Shown: positions 32,596 through 40,779, numbered from the stretch's first letter. The stretch is DNA of 64,000 nt from Palsa-343 sp964535525 (GCA_964535525.1 CAZHTJ010000006.1:1-64000), one strand, 5' to 3'. Program-made: numbers and translations. The notes: generated by a model not told the origin, from the letters alone.

Positions 32596-33702
32596 ATGGG
32601 CGCACAATGGACAAAGTCAGAGCTGGTCAGCGCCGCATTGGTTTCGCTGATCGCAGCGCCGGGAGCACTGGCGCAGGCAACGCCCCAGGAGTCGCTGCTC
32701 GCCCTCTCCAAGCGCAACCACACCCTCGCCATCGTCAACCCTGCGACCCTCCAGGTGATTGCCCGCGCGCCTGTGGGGCCTGATCCCCACGAAGTGATCG
32801 CCTCGTCCGACGGCAAAACCGCGTACGTCTCGATCTACGGATTTGGCCGTTATCACGCGCTCTCGGTCGTCGACCTGGTCACGCAAAAATCCCTGCCCGA
32901 CATCGATACCGGAGCGCTGAACGGGCCTCACGGTCTTGCCTTCGTTGGCGGCAAGCTGTGGTTCACGGCGGAGGGTGCGAAAGCCATCGCGCGCTTCGAC
33001 CCGGCCTCTTCCAGGATCGACTGGATCATGGGCACCGGCCAGAATCGCACCCACATGATCTACGTCACCGCCGGCCAGGACCAGATCTACACCACCAACG
33101 TCAACTCCGCAACGGTGTCCATCCTCGAGAAGATCGCTCTTCCGCCCATGGGCCCGCCGCCCTCTCCTTCGCCGTCAGGACCGGCCGCCGGCGGACCTCC
33201 TACCGGTCAGCCCGGCGCCGGTCAACCTGGTTCTGGCGGACCGCCGCGCATGGACTGGAATGAAACCGTCATCCCCGTCGGCAAGGGAAGCGAGGGATTC
33301 GATGTCTCGCCCGATGGCCGCGAATTATGGACCGCGGGCGCCCAGGACGGCACTATTTCCATCATCGATATCCCATCCAAAAAAGTCATCGCCACTCTCG
33401 ACGCGAAGGTCTTCGGCGCGAATCGCCTCAAATTCACCCTTGACGGCAAGCATGTCCTGATCTCAAGCCTTCGCGGCGGTGACCTCGCCATCTACGACGC
33501 CGCAACACGCACCGAAGTGAAGCGCGTGCCCCTCGGCCACGGCGCGGCCGGCATTTTGATGGAGCCCAATGGCGCACGCGCCTTCATCGCTTGTTCCCCG
33601 GACAACTACATCGTGGTTCTGGACCTGAAGACCTTCACAGTAACCGGCCACATTGACGTTGGCGGGGAACCAGACGGGCTTGCCTGGGCCGTCCGCCAGT
33701 AA
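32596..33702 (+). CDS. YncE/YVTN-type beta-propeller protein, exported
   Basis: A 368-residue protein with a signal peptide (LVSAALVSLIAAPGALAQ) and repeated blades of the YVTN/YncE type: LAIVNPATLQVIARAPVGPDPHEVIASSDGKTAYVS, SIIDIPSKKVIATLDA, NYIVVLDLKTFTVTGHIDVGGEPDGLAWA. A Pro/Gly-rich loop (GPPPSPSPSGPAAGGPPTGQ) interrupts it near residue 185. Such propellers act in the periplasm in binding roles; the ligand is unknown. It lies close behind the aldo/keto reductase on the same strand. Confidence 0.82.
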   Translation: MGAQWTKSELVSAALVSLIAAPGALAQATPQESLLALSKRNHTLAIVNPATLQVIARAPVGPDPHEVIASSDGKTAYVSIYGFGRYHALSVVDLVTQKSLPDIDTGALNGPHGLAFVGGKLWFTAEGAKAIARFDPASSRIDWIMGTGQNRTHMIYVTAGQDQIYTTNVNSATVSILEKIALPPMGPPPSPSPSGPAAGGPPTGQPGAGQPGSGGPPRMDWNETVIPVGKGSEGFDVSPDGRELWTAGAQDGTISIIDIPSKKVIATLDAKVFGANRLKFTLDGKHVLISSLRGGDLAIYDAATRTEVKRVPLGHGAAGILMEPNGARAFIACSPDNYIVVLDLKTFTVTGHIDVGGEPDGLAWAVRQ

Positions 33703-33842
33703 CGTGCCTTACCAAAACGGTTCGCCTCTCAACTTTCGTGACCGCCATCACTGAGCAAACCCCGACCTGAAGCTATCCTGGAACGTTCTTCGGTTGGCTG
33801 CACCCGAATGCAACCACGACCGCGGACGGAGAGGAAGCAAGT

Positions 33843-33935
33843 ATGAGTCTGGGCACAATGGCAGGGGCTGGATTGGTTGCGGCAATTGTTCTGATTGTGG
33901 CGGCGATTACCCTCATCAACAAATTCGCCCACTAA
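33843..33935 (+). CDS. Predicted 30-residue single-span membrane peptide
   Basis: ATG 33843 has a good ribosome site (GGAGAGGAA, 33828-33836). The product (MSLGTMAGAGLVAAIVLIVA then AITLINKFAH) is one hydrophobic helix with a short polar C-terminus. There is no in-frame stop until TAA 33933-33935. Position between the propeller gene and repeat DNA gives no functional clue. Support is the ribosome site plus the coherent hydrophobic profile. Confidence 0.5.
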   Translation: MSLGTMAGAGLVAAIVLIVAAITLINKFAH

Positions 33936-33955
33936 AGCAAGATTGCAGTTGAGTC

Positions 33956-34121
33956 AGGGAAGCTCTGATTAAGCCGATCGATGGCTCGCCAGTTAGGGAA
34001 ACTCTGATCGCACTGGTGCTTTGAAGCGGCGCGGCTTCAGCCGTGCCGTAAGGGTCAGTGGAGAATGGGCTTCACAGCCCCGTGAGGGACGGTCCTCGAA
34101 AGCTGGAATCAGAGCTTCCCT
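33956..34121. mobile_element. Candidate MITE-like element (166 bp) with 15-bp terminal inverted repeats
   Basis: AGGGAAGCTCTGATT (33956-33970) and its perfect complement AATCAGAGCTTCCCT (34107-34121) enclose 136 bp that contain an internal near copy of the terminal sequence (AGGGAAACTCTGATC at about 33996-34010) and the dispersed palindromic repeat copy B. No coding capacity; no clear target-site duplication. Confidence 0.45.
34022..34100 (+). repeat. Dispersed palindromic repeat, copy B
   Basis: Hairpin GGCGCGGCT-TC-AGCCGTGCC followed by GGGCTTCACAGCCCC and GAGGGACGGTCCTCG, matching the order of parts in copy A (24149-24280). Confidence 0.65.
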
Positions 34122-34202
34122 CGACGGCGTAGCTGGAGTACGGAAGCGAGCACATCCGTGCCGCGCCGACTCGTTTTCTTCTCAGGGCTCAGGCGCTGTC
34201 TC

Positions 34203-36617
34203 TCAGCGCTCCGGCCGGATCACTTCCACGATCTGGCCGTCCGGCTCGCTCCACGCCGCAGCGCCCGTGTGGTTCAGCTTGTGCGCCGCGTCGTCCCAGT
34301 GCAGCTTCGTCAACTGAAAATCCCCCTTCTCATACGCGTACGTCCGGCCATCGTCCTGGTACAGCGCGAAATCCGTATTCGCCCCCGGCCAAACCTGCAC
34401 CTTCGCAATCGCCTGCTTGTCGGCGGTGCTGTCCACCGCGCTTCCCAGCGGCACAATCGACCCCGCCCGCACAAACAGAGGCAGCTTATCGATCGGCGCG
34501 TCCACCGTCACGGTCTGCCCGCCGTGCACCCGCGCGTGCGTCCAGTAGTTGTACCAGTCCGCGCCAGCCGGCAAATAAACCTGCTTCGTCGTTGCTCCCT
34601 GATCCGTCACCGGAGCCACCAGGAAAGCCGGCCCGAACATATACTCATCGCCAATCCCCGCGACCTTCGGATCATCCGGAAAATCCATGAACAGCGCCCG
34701 CATAAACGGCGCGCCGGTCTCATGCGTGAAGTGCCCCAACGAGTAGATGTAGGGCATCAGCTCGTAACGCAGCTTCAGATACTGCTCCAGAATCGGCTCC
34801 GCCTGCTTCCCGTACGACCAAACCTCGTTGTACTTCCGGCTGCCGTGCGTGCGCATGATCGGCAGGAACGTCGCGTACTCGAACCACCGCGTGTACAGCT
34901 CCGGATAGTCGTCGTAATCGCGCACGTTGTCGCGCGCATCGGATGGATCGAGCAGCGGCGGATGCTCCGGATGATGCGACTGCGGCAAATACTGCCATCC
35001 GCCCGTGTCATTGCTCCAGTACGCCAGACCCGATGCAGCCACGTCCAGGCCCGTCGGTACCTGCCGCTTCAGAACATCCCACAGCGGGAAAATGTCCGAC
35101 GACCATACCATCGCGCCGTTGTGCTGCACCCCCAGATACCCATCCCGCGACAAAATCAGCGCCCGATGATCCGTATCCGCGCGGAATCCGTTATAAAGCG
35201 CCGCGGTGTGAAACAGCGGATACACGTTGAAATATTGCGTTCCCGGCCCGATGTGGTAGTAGCTCCCGTTCGGCGGCAAGTCCGGCTCCGTCTCATCCGC
35301 CCAGATCGCGTCAAATCCCTTGCTGATGATGTTGTCCCGAATCGTCCCCCAGTACCACTTCGCCGCCTCCGGATTCGTCGTGTCGATGTCCGACCCCGCC
35401 TTGTCATACGGCAACCCGTTGGTTGGCGTCCCATCCGCCAGGTGCTCGAACCATCCATGTTCCGCAATCTCCGCGTAGAACCGGTCCGTCGGCACAAACC
35501 GCGGCCACACGCTGATCATCGTCTGGATGCCCTGCGCGTGCAGCTTGTCGTTCATCGCCTTCGGATCGGGCCAGACCCTTGCGTCAAAATCCATTTGCCC
35601 CATATTCGTGTAGTAGAACCAGTCCACCACAATCACATCCAGCGGCAGATGCCGTTGCCGATAGCCATCCGCCACCGCCAGCACCTCGGCCTGGCTTGAA
35701 TACCGCTGCTTGCACTGGATGTATCCATACGCCGCCTTGGGCAGCATCGGCGTGTCGCCGGTCAGCAGCCGATAGCCCTGGTACAGCTCGTCCGTCGTCT
35801 TCCCGGCAATCACGAAGAACGAAACCCGATCCCCAATCTCTGAAATCCACCGCGTCTGCTCGTTGAACCCCGGCTCAATCGTCGTCTTCGACGGATTGTC
35901 CCACAGCACCGCGTAGCCCTTGTTCGTCACCAGAAGCGGCACGCAGAAGCTCGGCGCTGCGGGCGCATCGTAGTCGTTCCAGCACCGCACCGGATGCCCG
36001 CGATGGTCGAGAAACCCCTCGTGGTTCTGCCCCAGCCCGTAGTAATGCTCGTCATCCGGCGAACGAAAGCTCGCCCCCACCTGGAAATAGGCCGCATTCG
36101 CGGGCCGCGGATCGAAATGATCGTACGCAATCGAGGGCCGCACCTGGTCCAGCACATACGCGTTGCCGTCCTTGTGATTCGGCACGCTCATCCACCAGCC
36201 GCTCATATCCAGCAGCGTCTTCCCATCCGCCCCCGTCACCGTCAAGGGCACCCATGGCGTCGATCCGCCGAAGTACTGGCACGTATCGCAGGTATATTTG
36301 GTGTTCTTCGGATCGTAATGGGGCGCCTGCATTTTGATCGTCATCCGATCCGAGCGATACGTATCCATCCCGTCGGTGTGCTCGTACGTCCAGCCAGCCT
36401 CCGAAGGCTGCGCGCTGATTCCAAATCCCGGCCGGGCCAGAGCTGCCTCCTTCTTCAGGCTCATCGTCACCCGCACCACATTCGGCGCATACGGCTCCAA
36501 CACCACCGTGGCGTCCCGCCGCTCCAGAACAATCTGTTTCTGCGCAACCACGCTGCGCGTTGCCAGCAGCGAGAAGAGAACCGCGCCTGCACAAACACAC
36601 TTTTGCATCATAGCCAT
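34203..36617 (-). CDS. Glycoside hydrolase family 31 (alpha-xylosidase/alpha-glucosidase-like)
   Basis: An 804-residue exported glycosidase. Signal peptide from MAMMQKCVCAGAVLFSLLATRSVVA. The N-terminal beta-sandwich (IVLERRDATVVLEPYAPNVVRVT) precedes the (beta/alpha)8 barrel: TPMLPKAAYGYIQCKQRYSSQAEVLAVADGYR, VIVVDWFYYTNMGQMDFDARVWPDP, and the nucleophile segment KGFDAIWADETEPDLPPNG, similar to alpha-xylosidases of the BoGH31 type; acid/base region ILSRDGYLGVQHNGAMVWSSDI follows. C-terminal beta domains close it. It should remove alpha-linked xylose or glucose from plant oligosaccharides in the periplasm. No sugar transporter or regulator is adjacent. Confidence 0.9.
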   Translation of the reverse strand: MAMMQKCVCAGAVLFSLLATRSVVAQKQIVLERRDATVVLEPYAPNVVRVTMSLKKEAALARPGFGISAQPSEAGWTYEHTDGMDTYRSDRMTIKMQAPHYDPKNTKYTCDTCQYFGGSTPWVPLTVTGADGKTLLDMSGWWMSVPNHKDGNAYVLDQVRPSIAYDHFDPRPANAAYFQVGASFRSPDDEHYYGLGQNHEGFLDHRGHPVRCWNDYDAPAAPSFCVPLLVTNKGYAVLWDNPSKTTIEPGFNEQTRWISEIGDRVSFFVIAGKTTDELYQGYRLLTGDTPMLPKAAYGYIQCKQRYSSQAEVLAVADGYRQRHLPLDVIVVDWFYYTNMGQMDFDARVWPDPKAMNDKLHAQGIQTMISVWPRFVPTDRFYAEIAEHGWFEHLADGTPTNGLPYDKAGSDIDTTNPEAAKWYWGTIRDNIISKGFDAIWADETEPDLPPNGSYYHIGPGTQYFNVYPLFHTAALYNGFRADTDHRALILSRDGYLGVQHNGAMVWSSDIFPLWDVLKRQVPTGLDVAASGLAYWSNDTGGWQYLPQSHHPEHPPLLDPSDARDNVRDYDDYPELYTRWFEYATFLPIMRTHGSRKYNEVWSYGKQAEPILEQYLKLRYELMPYIYSLGHFTHETGAPFMRALFMDFPDDPKVAGIGDEYMFGPAFLVAPVTDQGATTKQVYLPAGADWYNYWTHARVHGGQTVTVDAPIDKLPLFVRAGSIVPLGSAVDSTADKQAIAKVQVWPGANTDFALYQDDGRTYAYEKGDFQLTKLHWDDAAHKLNHTGAAAWSEPDGQIVEVIRPER

Positions 36618-36727
36618 CGTCTTTCGATGATTTGGGAAATGAACGTCCGTCGCAGTGTACGCCCGTAAGGATTCCATGTACAGAAACCGCTTACACTACC
36701 GCAGGTCTCCGCGCCGCGTCCGCGTCA

Positions 36728-36757
36728 TTGACCGCCCCACGACGCGATTCGTATGAT
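36728..36757 (+). promoter_or_regulatory. Predicted sigma-70 promoter of the tRNA gene
   Basis: TTGACC (36728-36733), 18-base spacer, TATGAT (36752-36757), 19 bp before the tRNA 5' end. Confidence 0.6.
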
Positions 36758-36776
36758 GAAGTCTGCTCCTCCCCAT

Positions 36777-36853
36777 GGCGGCGTAGCTCAGCTGGTTAGA
36801 GCGTGGGATTCATAACCCCAAGGTCGATGGTTCGAGCCCATCCGCCGCCACCA
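36777..36853 (+). tRNA. tRNA-Met (anticodon CAT)
   Basis: A complete cloverleaf with encoded CCA: acceptor GGCGGCG (36777-36783) pairs with CGCCGCC (36843-36849), discriminator A, then CCA. D arm GCTCAGCTGGTTAGAGC, anticodon loop TTCATAA (CAT), T arm with GGTTCGAGCCC. The last pair of the anticodon stem is A-C. CAT can mean elongator Met, initiator Met or lysidine-modified Ile2; the first acceptor pair G-C excludes the typical mispaired initiator. Confidence 0.93.
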
Positions 36854-36915
36854 GCTTCCAGGACAAGGTCTGACAAGGACAGGGACTTCAAATTCCCGGC
36901 TTCTGCGCAGGCGCG

Positions 36916-37170
36916 TTACCCCTGGCGCCCCTCCAGAGAGTCCAGCCGTTCCACGTGGCGTCGCGCCAGTTGGGCAAGCATGCCAAACCCGGTCGCCAGG
37001 TCGTCCTTGGCCACCAGGTCATCGACCTTGGCCACCAGCTTGTTCACGTTCTCTGTCGTGGCTCGAACCTCAGTCGACATCTGCGCAACGTCGGCAGTCA
37101 GCATCTCCCCGTGCTGCGTCAGGGCTTCATGGCGCTCGGTGAGCCGTGTCAGCCGCTCGTCCAGGGTCAT
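36916..37170 (-). CDS. Small coiled-coil hypothetical protein
   Basis: An 84-residue, fully helical, charged protein: MTLDERLTRLTERHEALTQH, EVRATTENVNKLVAKVDDLVAKDDLA, LAQLARRHVERLDSLEGRQG. Heptad spacing of Leu and Val predicts a coiled coil. No signal peptide. It resembles short orphan helical proteins; function unknown. It is encoded just downstream of the tRNA gene, on the opposite strand. Confidence 0.6.
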   Translation of the reverse strand: MTLDERLTRLTERHEALTQHGEMLTADVAQMSTEVRATTENVNKLVAKVDDLVAKDDLATGFGMLAQLARRHVERLDSLEGRQG

Positions 37171-37496
37171 TCTGTTCTCCCGCTCAACTGGAAAGACAAT
37201 AACATAAGGATGAAGAAGGCCTGGCGTCGCGGCGGGCCGGCGCTCAGGCGCCCAGGGAAAGTGCGACCCTGGAGGCTCATGTTGCGTCTAACGGAAAATG
37301 TTCAAAGCCGCGCTGGCGGACATCGGAGCAGCGGCGTTTCTGGTTATTGCCGATCCCCGGCATTGTGTTCGCACGGCATTCGCTAATCCGGTAGTTTGAT
37401 AACAGACCTTTCTCCGAGGAATTCAACAGGGTCCGCACAAGCGCAGTCTCCAGTCTTTTTGACGAAAAGCTTTCGCACAGCTGCAGCGGAGTGACA
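37171..37496. other. 326-bp spacer without recognised gene
   Basis: Only a short hairpin (CCAGGG/CCCTGG, 37252-37272) and a ribosome site (GGAG at 37488-37491) for the radical SAM gene are visible. It should hold the promoters of the divergent coiled-coil and radical SAM genes. Confidence 0.5.
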
Positions 37497-38525
37497 ATGA
37501 AAACGTCCGAGGTATTGCAGGCCTGGGCCAGGATTCTGGCCGGGCGCGCGCCGTCACTTTCGATCGAGATCACGAAGGAGTGCCCGCTGCGGTGCCCCGG
37601 CTGCTACGCGTTCGACGCAGCGCACCTGGGCGGCGGAACGGAACTGCGCCAGCTTTCGGATTACAAGGGCGACGAGCTGGTGGCGAAGGTGCTGGCTCTG
37701 ATCGACGAACACAAGCCGCTGCATGTTTCGCTGGTGGGCGGCGATCCTCTGGTGCGGTATCGCGAGCTGGAGGTGCTGCTGCCGCAGATTGAGGCCCGCG
37801 GCATTTATGCGCAGGTGGTCACCAGTGCGTTCAGGACGATTCCGCCGGCATGGAAGGAATACAGCAGGCTGAACGTGGTGGTTTCGATTGACGGTCTGCA
37901 GCCGGAACACGACGCGCGGCGCAAGCCGGCTACCTACGAGCGGATTCTGAAGAGCATTCAGGGGGCCCGCGTCACCATTCACAGCACGATCACGTCGCAG
38001 ATTGCGGAGCGGCCTGGATACCTCGATGAGTTCCTGCGCTTCTGGAGCGCGCGTCCGGAGATCGAGCGCGTGTGGTTCAGCACTTTCACGCCGCAGCGTG
38101 GCGCAATGGACGTCGAGATTCTGACGGGCGCGCAGCGAGCAGCGGTCATCAAAGACCTTCGGCGTCTTCGGGTGAAATATCCGATTCTCGAAATGCCGGA
38201 GGTGCTGCTGGATGAATTTGAAGCTCCGCCAGCCAGTCCGGAGGAGTGCATTTTCGCGCGGACGACGAAGACGATCTCTGCCGATTTGACGACGCAGGTG
38301 ACGCCGTGCCAGTTCGGTGGCGATCCGGACTGCTCGCAGTGCGGTTGCGTCGCGTCCATGGTGCTGGCAGCTGTGGGGCATCATCGTGTGGTGGGCGGAT
38401 TGACAGCGGGGCACCTCTTTCTGGCTTCGGATCGTCTGGGCAAGAACTGGAGGAATCTGCGTGACGGATTTCATCGGCCGCCCGCGCAGCCGGTTCAGTC
38501 TCCATTCAATATTCTTCAGGAGTGA
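37497..38525 (+). CDS. Radical SAM protein
   Basis: A 342-residue radical SAM enzyme. The [4Fe-4S] motif is CPLRCPGC (CxxxCxxC, near residue 33), followed by VSLVGGDPLVR (the GGE-like SAM loop, here GGD), VVTSAFRTIPP and VVVSIDGLQPEHD. The C-terminal part has a second Cys cluster (EECIFAR, TPCQFGG, PDCSQCGCVASM) suggesting an auxiliary cluster region, as in SPASM/twitch-type enzymes. ATG 37497 follows GGAG by five bases; GTG 37491 is possible. Substrate unknown. A short frame (38526-38711) starts right after its stop codon. Confidence 0.87.
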   Translation: MKTSEVLQAWARILAGRAPSLSIEITKECPLRCPGCYAFDAAHLGGGTELRQLSDYKGDELVAKVLALIDEHKPLHVSLVGGDPLVRYRELEVLLPQIEARGIYAQVVTSAFRTIPPAWKEYSRLNVVVSIDGLQPEHDARRKPATYERILKSIQGARVTIHSTITSQIAERPGYLDEFLRFWSARPEIERVWFSTFTPQRGAMDVEILTGAQRAAVIKDLRRLRVKYPILEMPEVLLDEFEAPPASPEECIFARTTKTISADLTTQVTPCQFGGDPDCSQCGCVASMVLAAVGHHRVVGGLTAGHLFLASDRLGKNWRNLRDGFHRPPAQPVQSPFNILQE

Positions 38526-38740
38526 ATGAGCTGGAAGGTTCCGCTGGTCCCGCAGAGGACGTTTGGGAAAGGCGTCTCTACTGTGGGCTTGATGGCATGG
38601 CACAATCTTCGGGACGGAGCGGTTGCATCCCAATGCGGTGAAGATTCCGTGTTGCCGACGATCCACTCTGAACAAAAGTTGACCATCGCTCGTCAATGCA
38701 GCGGGGAGTAATCTTCTACGACTCCGCTGAGGTCCAATAC

Positions 38741-39124
38741 ATGAAACGCTGGGTAGTCATCGCATTCGCGGTCGTCTGCGTGCTGCTGTGTTTGGCGTTG
38801 ATACCCTGGCTCCTCAATCGATTTGCTTATCCTCATAGGGCGAACGGCGCGAGGGATTTTCATGACATCACCGCGCAGCAACTAGACAGGGACGTTCGCA
38901 GTCGCGTGCCGCTTGGGAGCACACGGATGTTCGTAGAAGGATTTCTACGGGAGGATGGAATGAGATTTGCTTACGACCCTTCCTCGCAAACGATCCAGGC
39001 AAACGCGCCATATGTCAAAGGGAGTAGTTTCATAATTTATGAATCGGTTGGATTCACCTTTCAATTCGATGATTCTTCCAAGCTAAAGTCGATCAGTTCG
39101 AAGGTTTATCTGACCGGGCCCTAG
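38741..39124 (+). CDS. Membrane-anchored hypothetical protein
   Basis: A 127-residue protein with an N-terminal span (RWVVIAFAVVCVLLCLALIPWLL) and an extracytoplasmic domain of about 95 residues (DITAQQLDRDVRSRVPLGSTRMFVEGFLREDGMRFAYDPSSQTIQANAP, FTFQFDDSSKLKSISSKVYLTGP). The pattern, a short processing motif then beta strands, resembles SmpA/BamE-like small domains, but this is only a fold impression. ATG 38741 with GAGG upstream fits best. AT-richer than neighbours. Confidence 0.55.
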   Translation: MKRWVVIAFAVVCVLLCLALIPWLLNRFAYPHRANGARDFHDITAQQLDRDVRSRVPLGSTRMFVEGFLREDGMRFAYDPSSQTIQANAPYVKGSSFIIYESVGFTFQFDDSSKLKSISSKVYLTGP

Positions 39125-39154
39125 TATCGCGCGCTGCTCCTTGATTTCGGACGT

Positions 39155-39272
39155 ATAACCGGCAGTCCGGAAGTTTGGAGCGGACCGCGGCAGAAGAGCA
39201 ACCGCAGATCCTTCGTCGCTGCGCTCCTCAGGATGACAGCGTCGGTTAGGGGAGATTTATATCGTGTCACCG
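39155..39272 (+). repeat. Dispersed ~119-bp repeat, copy 1 (left of the GIY-YIG gene)
   Basis: Begins ATAACCGGCAGTCCGGAAG, continues through AGAGCAACCGCAGATCCTTC and CTCCTCAGGATGACAGC, ends CGTGTCACCG. Nearly identical to copy 3 (41710-41828). The core GATCCTTCG...CTCAGGAT can fold on itself. Confidence 0.75.
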
Positions 39273-39385
39273 GCAATGCGGGCGTTTCGGGCCATCTTGC
39301 GAGTGCGACGCCTCAGCGCCCGTGCCCCCCACGCTCTGTCACCCTGAAGGTGAGCGGTGCGATGCGGAAGGATCCGCGGTTGGTG

Positions 39386-39724
39386 TTACAAATTCATACG
39401 GTCCAGCGCGCGGTTGTAGTCGGCGGGCTCGAGGTCGTACCAATCGCGGCTCAGATCCTGCCATGTCGGGTTCAACGCCTCGACGAGCGCAATCTTCTTT
39501 TGCCGCCGCCAGCCTTTCAATTCCTTTTCCCGCGCGATCGCTCTGCCCACCTCCTCATGCCGTTCGAACCATACCAGACGATCGCAGTTATAGCGTTCGG
39601 TGAAGCCATCGTGTTCCCGCCACTTATGCTGGAACACGCGTTTGAGCAGATATCCTGTAACTCCGACATAGAGCGTGTGGCTGCGGCTGGCCATGATGTA
39701 GGTGTAGTAACCACCTTCGCGCAT
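39386..39724 (-). CDS. GIY-YIG nuclease-family protein
   Basis: A 112-residue stand-alone GIY-YIG domain. Motifs: YYTYIMAS (GIY position), HTLYVGVTGYLLKRVFQHK (YIG and conserved Arg), catalytic Glu region RLVWFERHEEVGRAIAREKELKGWRRQKKIAL. Proteins of this small class are common in bacteria and are sometimes associated with repeats or mobile DNA; the cellular role is unknown. The gene is bracketed by copies 1 and 2 of a dispersed repeat, in a gene-poor stretch, which suggests that gene and repeats moved together. Confidence 0.88.
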   Translation of the reverse strand: MREGGYYTYIMASRSHTLYVGVTGYLLKRVFQHKWREHDGFTERYNCDRLVWFERHEEVGRAIAREKELKGWRRQKKIALVEALNPTWQDLSRDWYDLEPADYNRALDRMNL

Positions 39725-39793
39725 GAAGTTATCGTAAGTGACCCGAAGAGCAGAAAAGCGGTTGTCACCATATTCAGTTCGGCGGTGGTAATG

Positions 39794-39878
39794 CGCAGAA
39801 AAGCAACCGCGGATCCTTCGTCGCTGCGCTCCTCAGGATGACAGCGTTGGTTAGAGAGAGATCTGTACCGTGGCACTG
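39794..39878 (+). repeat. Dispersed repeat, copy 2 (right of the GIY-YIG gene)
   Basis: A shorter, more diverged copy: AAAAGCAACCGCGGATCCTT, CTCCTCAGGATGACAGCG, ending near CCGTGGCAC. Same orientation as copies 1 and 3. Confidence 0.7.
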
Positions 39879-39918
39879 ACAAAACGGACGTTCCGGGGCA
39901 TTCGGCGACTTTGACGGC

Positions 39919-40581
39919 TCACCGCACCCCAACCGCGAGCTCCTCCTCCATCATCTCCTCCAAAGGCTCAGCCTGTGCGGCGAGGACTTCTCCCGGCTCC
40001 TCTTCGTAGTCGGGGGCGAACCTGTCTGTCATTTCTGAACAGGGCTCTGAAAAGGGCACAGAGCTCAGAGCACAGGGCTCAGAAGACGGGGCGCTGCGCT
40101 CCTGATTCGGCTCCTGGTTCGGCTCCTGGTTTCCAGCTTCTTGCTTCCGGCTTCCGGCTTCACGCTCCTGGCTCCGAGCTCCAGGCTCCTGGCTCCGAGC
40201 TTCGCGCTCCTCCGCCCGCCTGCGGCTTCGCTCGGCGTTGGCTGCCTTCACCCTTTCCACGTGCATGGTGTGGGCGAGGCGGCAGCCGTCCAGCAGCAGG
40301 CTTGCGTTCTTCAGCGCAATGACCCCGTGAGCCAGGGCGCGCAGCGTTTCCGAAAGCACCAGCACGATGGAGGCCTCGTCCTCGAGCAGCGGCACATCGA
40401 CGCCCCGTCCGGCGTGGAGGAAGACGCCGTGGCGGTAGCAAAACTTCTGGCCGCGAACGGCCCAGTCCCGGCAGGTTTTGCCGTCGGCTTTGGTGTACTC
40501 GCATTGCCTTTCCTCTGGCGCTGCGCCGCCGGGATTGGTTGGCTCGGCTTCGCAATTCGTGTTTTTGTGCTGATTCATCAT
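39919..40581 (-). CDS. Low-complexity protein with a Cys/His (probable zinc) motif
   Basis: A 220-residue protein. Near the N-terminus it has C-EYTKADGKT-C-RDWAVRGQKF-C-YRH (CxxxxxxxxxCxxxxxxxxxxCxxH pattern), a probable zinc knuckle. A helical region follows (DEASIVLVLSETLRALAHGVIALKNASLLLDGC). The C-terminal third is low complexity, built from variants of SQEPGAR, EAGSRKQE and NQEPNQE, encoded by short DNA repeats related to GGCTCCTGGCTCC. ATG 40581 has a strong ribosome site (AGGGAGGATC); the frame is open upstream through repeats. Function unknown; nucleic-acid binding is possible. Confidence 0.6.
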   Translation of the reverse strand: MMNQHKNTNCEAEPTNPGGAAPEERQCEYTKADGKTCRDWAVRGQKFCYRHGVFLHAGRGVDVPLLEDEASIVLVLSETLRALAHGVIALKNASLLLDGCRLAHTMHVERVKAANAERSRRRAEEREARSQEPGARSQEREAGSRKQEAGNQEPNQEPNQERSAPSSEPCALSSVPFSEPCSEMTDRFAPDYEEEPGEVLAAQAEPLEEMMEEELAVGVR

Positions 40582-40587
40582 GATCCT

Positions 40588-40630
40588 CCCTGTAGCCTGT
40601 AGCCTGTGGCCTGTGGCCTGTAGCTTGAAA
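40588..40630. repeat. Short tandem repeat of TGTAGCC/TGTGGCC units
   Basis: Five adjacent 7-bp units read CTGTAGC or CTGTGGC in the leader of the Cys/His-motif gene, just upstream of its ribosome site. Confidence 0.6.
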
Positions 40631-40649
40631 CTCGACGCAGAAAAAGCAA

Positions 40650-40679
40650 AAGCCCCGCCTGGGGCGGAGCTTTTTTTCT
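40650..40679 (+). terminator. Intrinsic terminator-like hairpin with T-run
   Basis: AAGCCCCGCC pairs with GGCGGAGCTT (one C-A mismatch, TGG loop), followed by TTTTTTTCTT. No plus-strand gene is found upstream in this stretch; on the minus strand it lies in the leader of the gene starting at 40581. Confidence 0.55.
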
Positions 40680-40779
40680 TTCTTGACTCTATAAGTATAG
40701 GATAGCAGATCCAGAGAATTAGACTGCCAAATATCTTTTGTGGTTTTGGCGTGTAAGTCATGGTAAGTCAAAGGTCATT

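Noticed and set aside
34158..35699. Long open frame antisense to the GH31 gene
   Set aside because: No domain, Arg/Pro/His-rich; the opposite strand has a complete GH31 enzyme with catalytic motif.
37554..38696. 380-codon open frame antisense to the radical SAM gene
   Set aside because: Composition is that of a shadow frame and it would cover the whole radical SAM gene with its CxxxCxxC motif.
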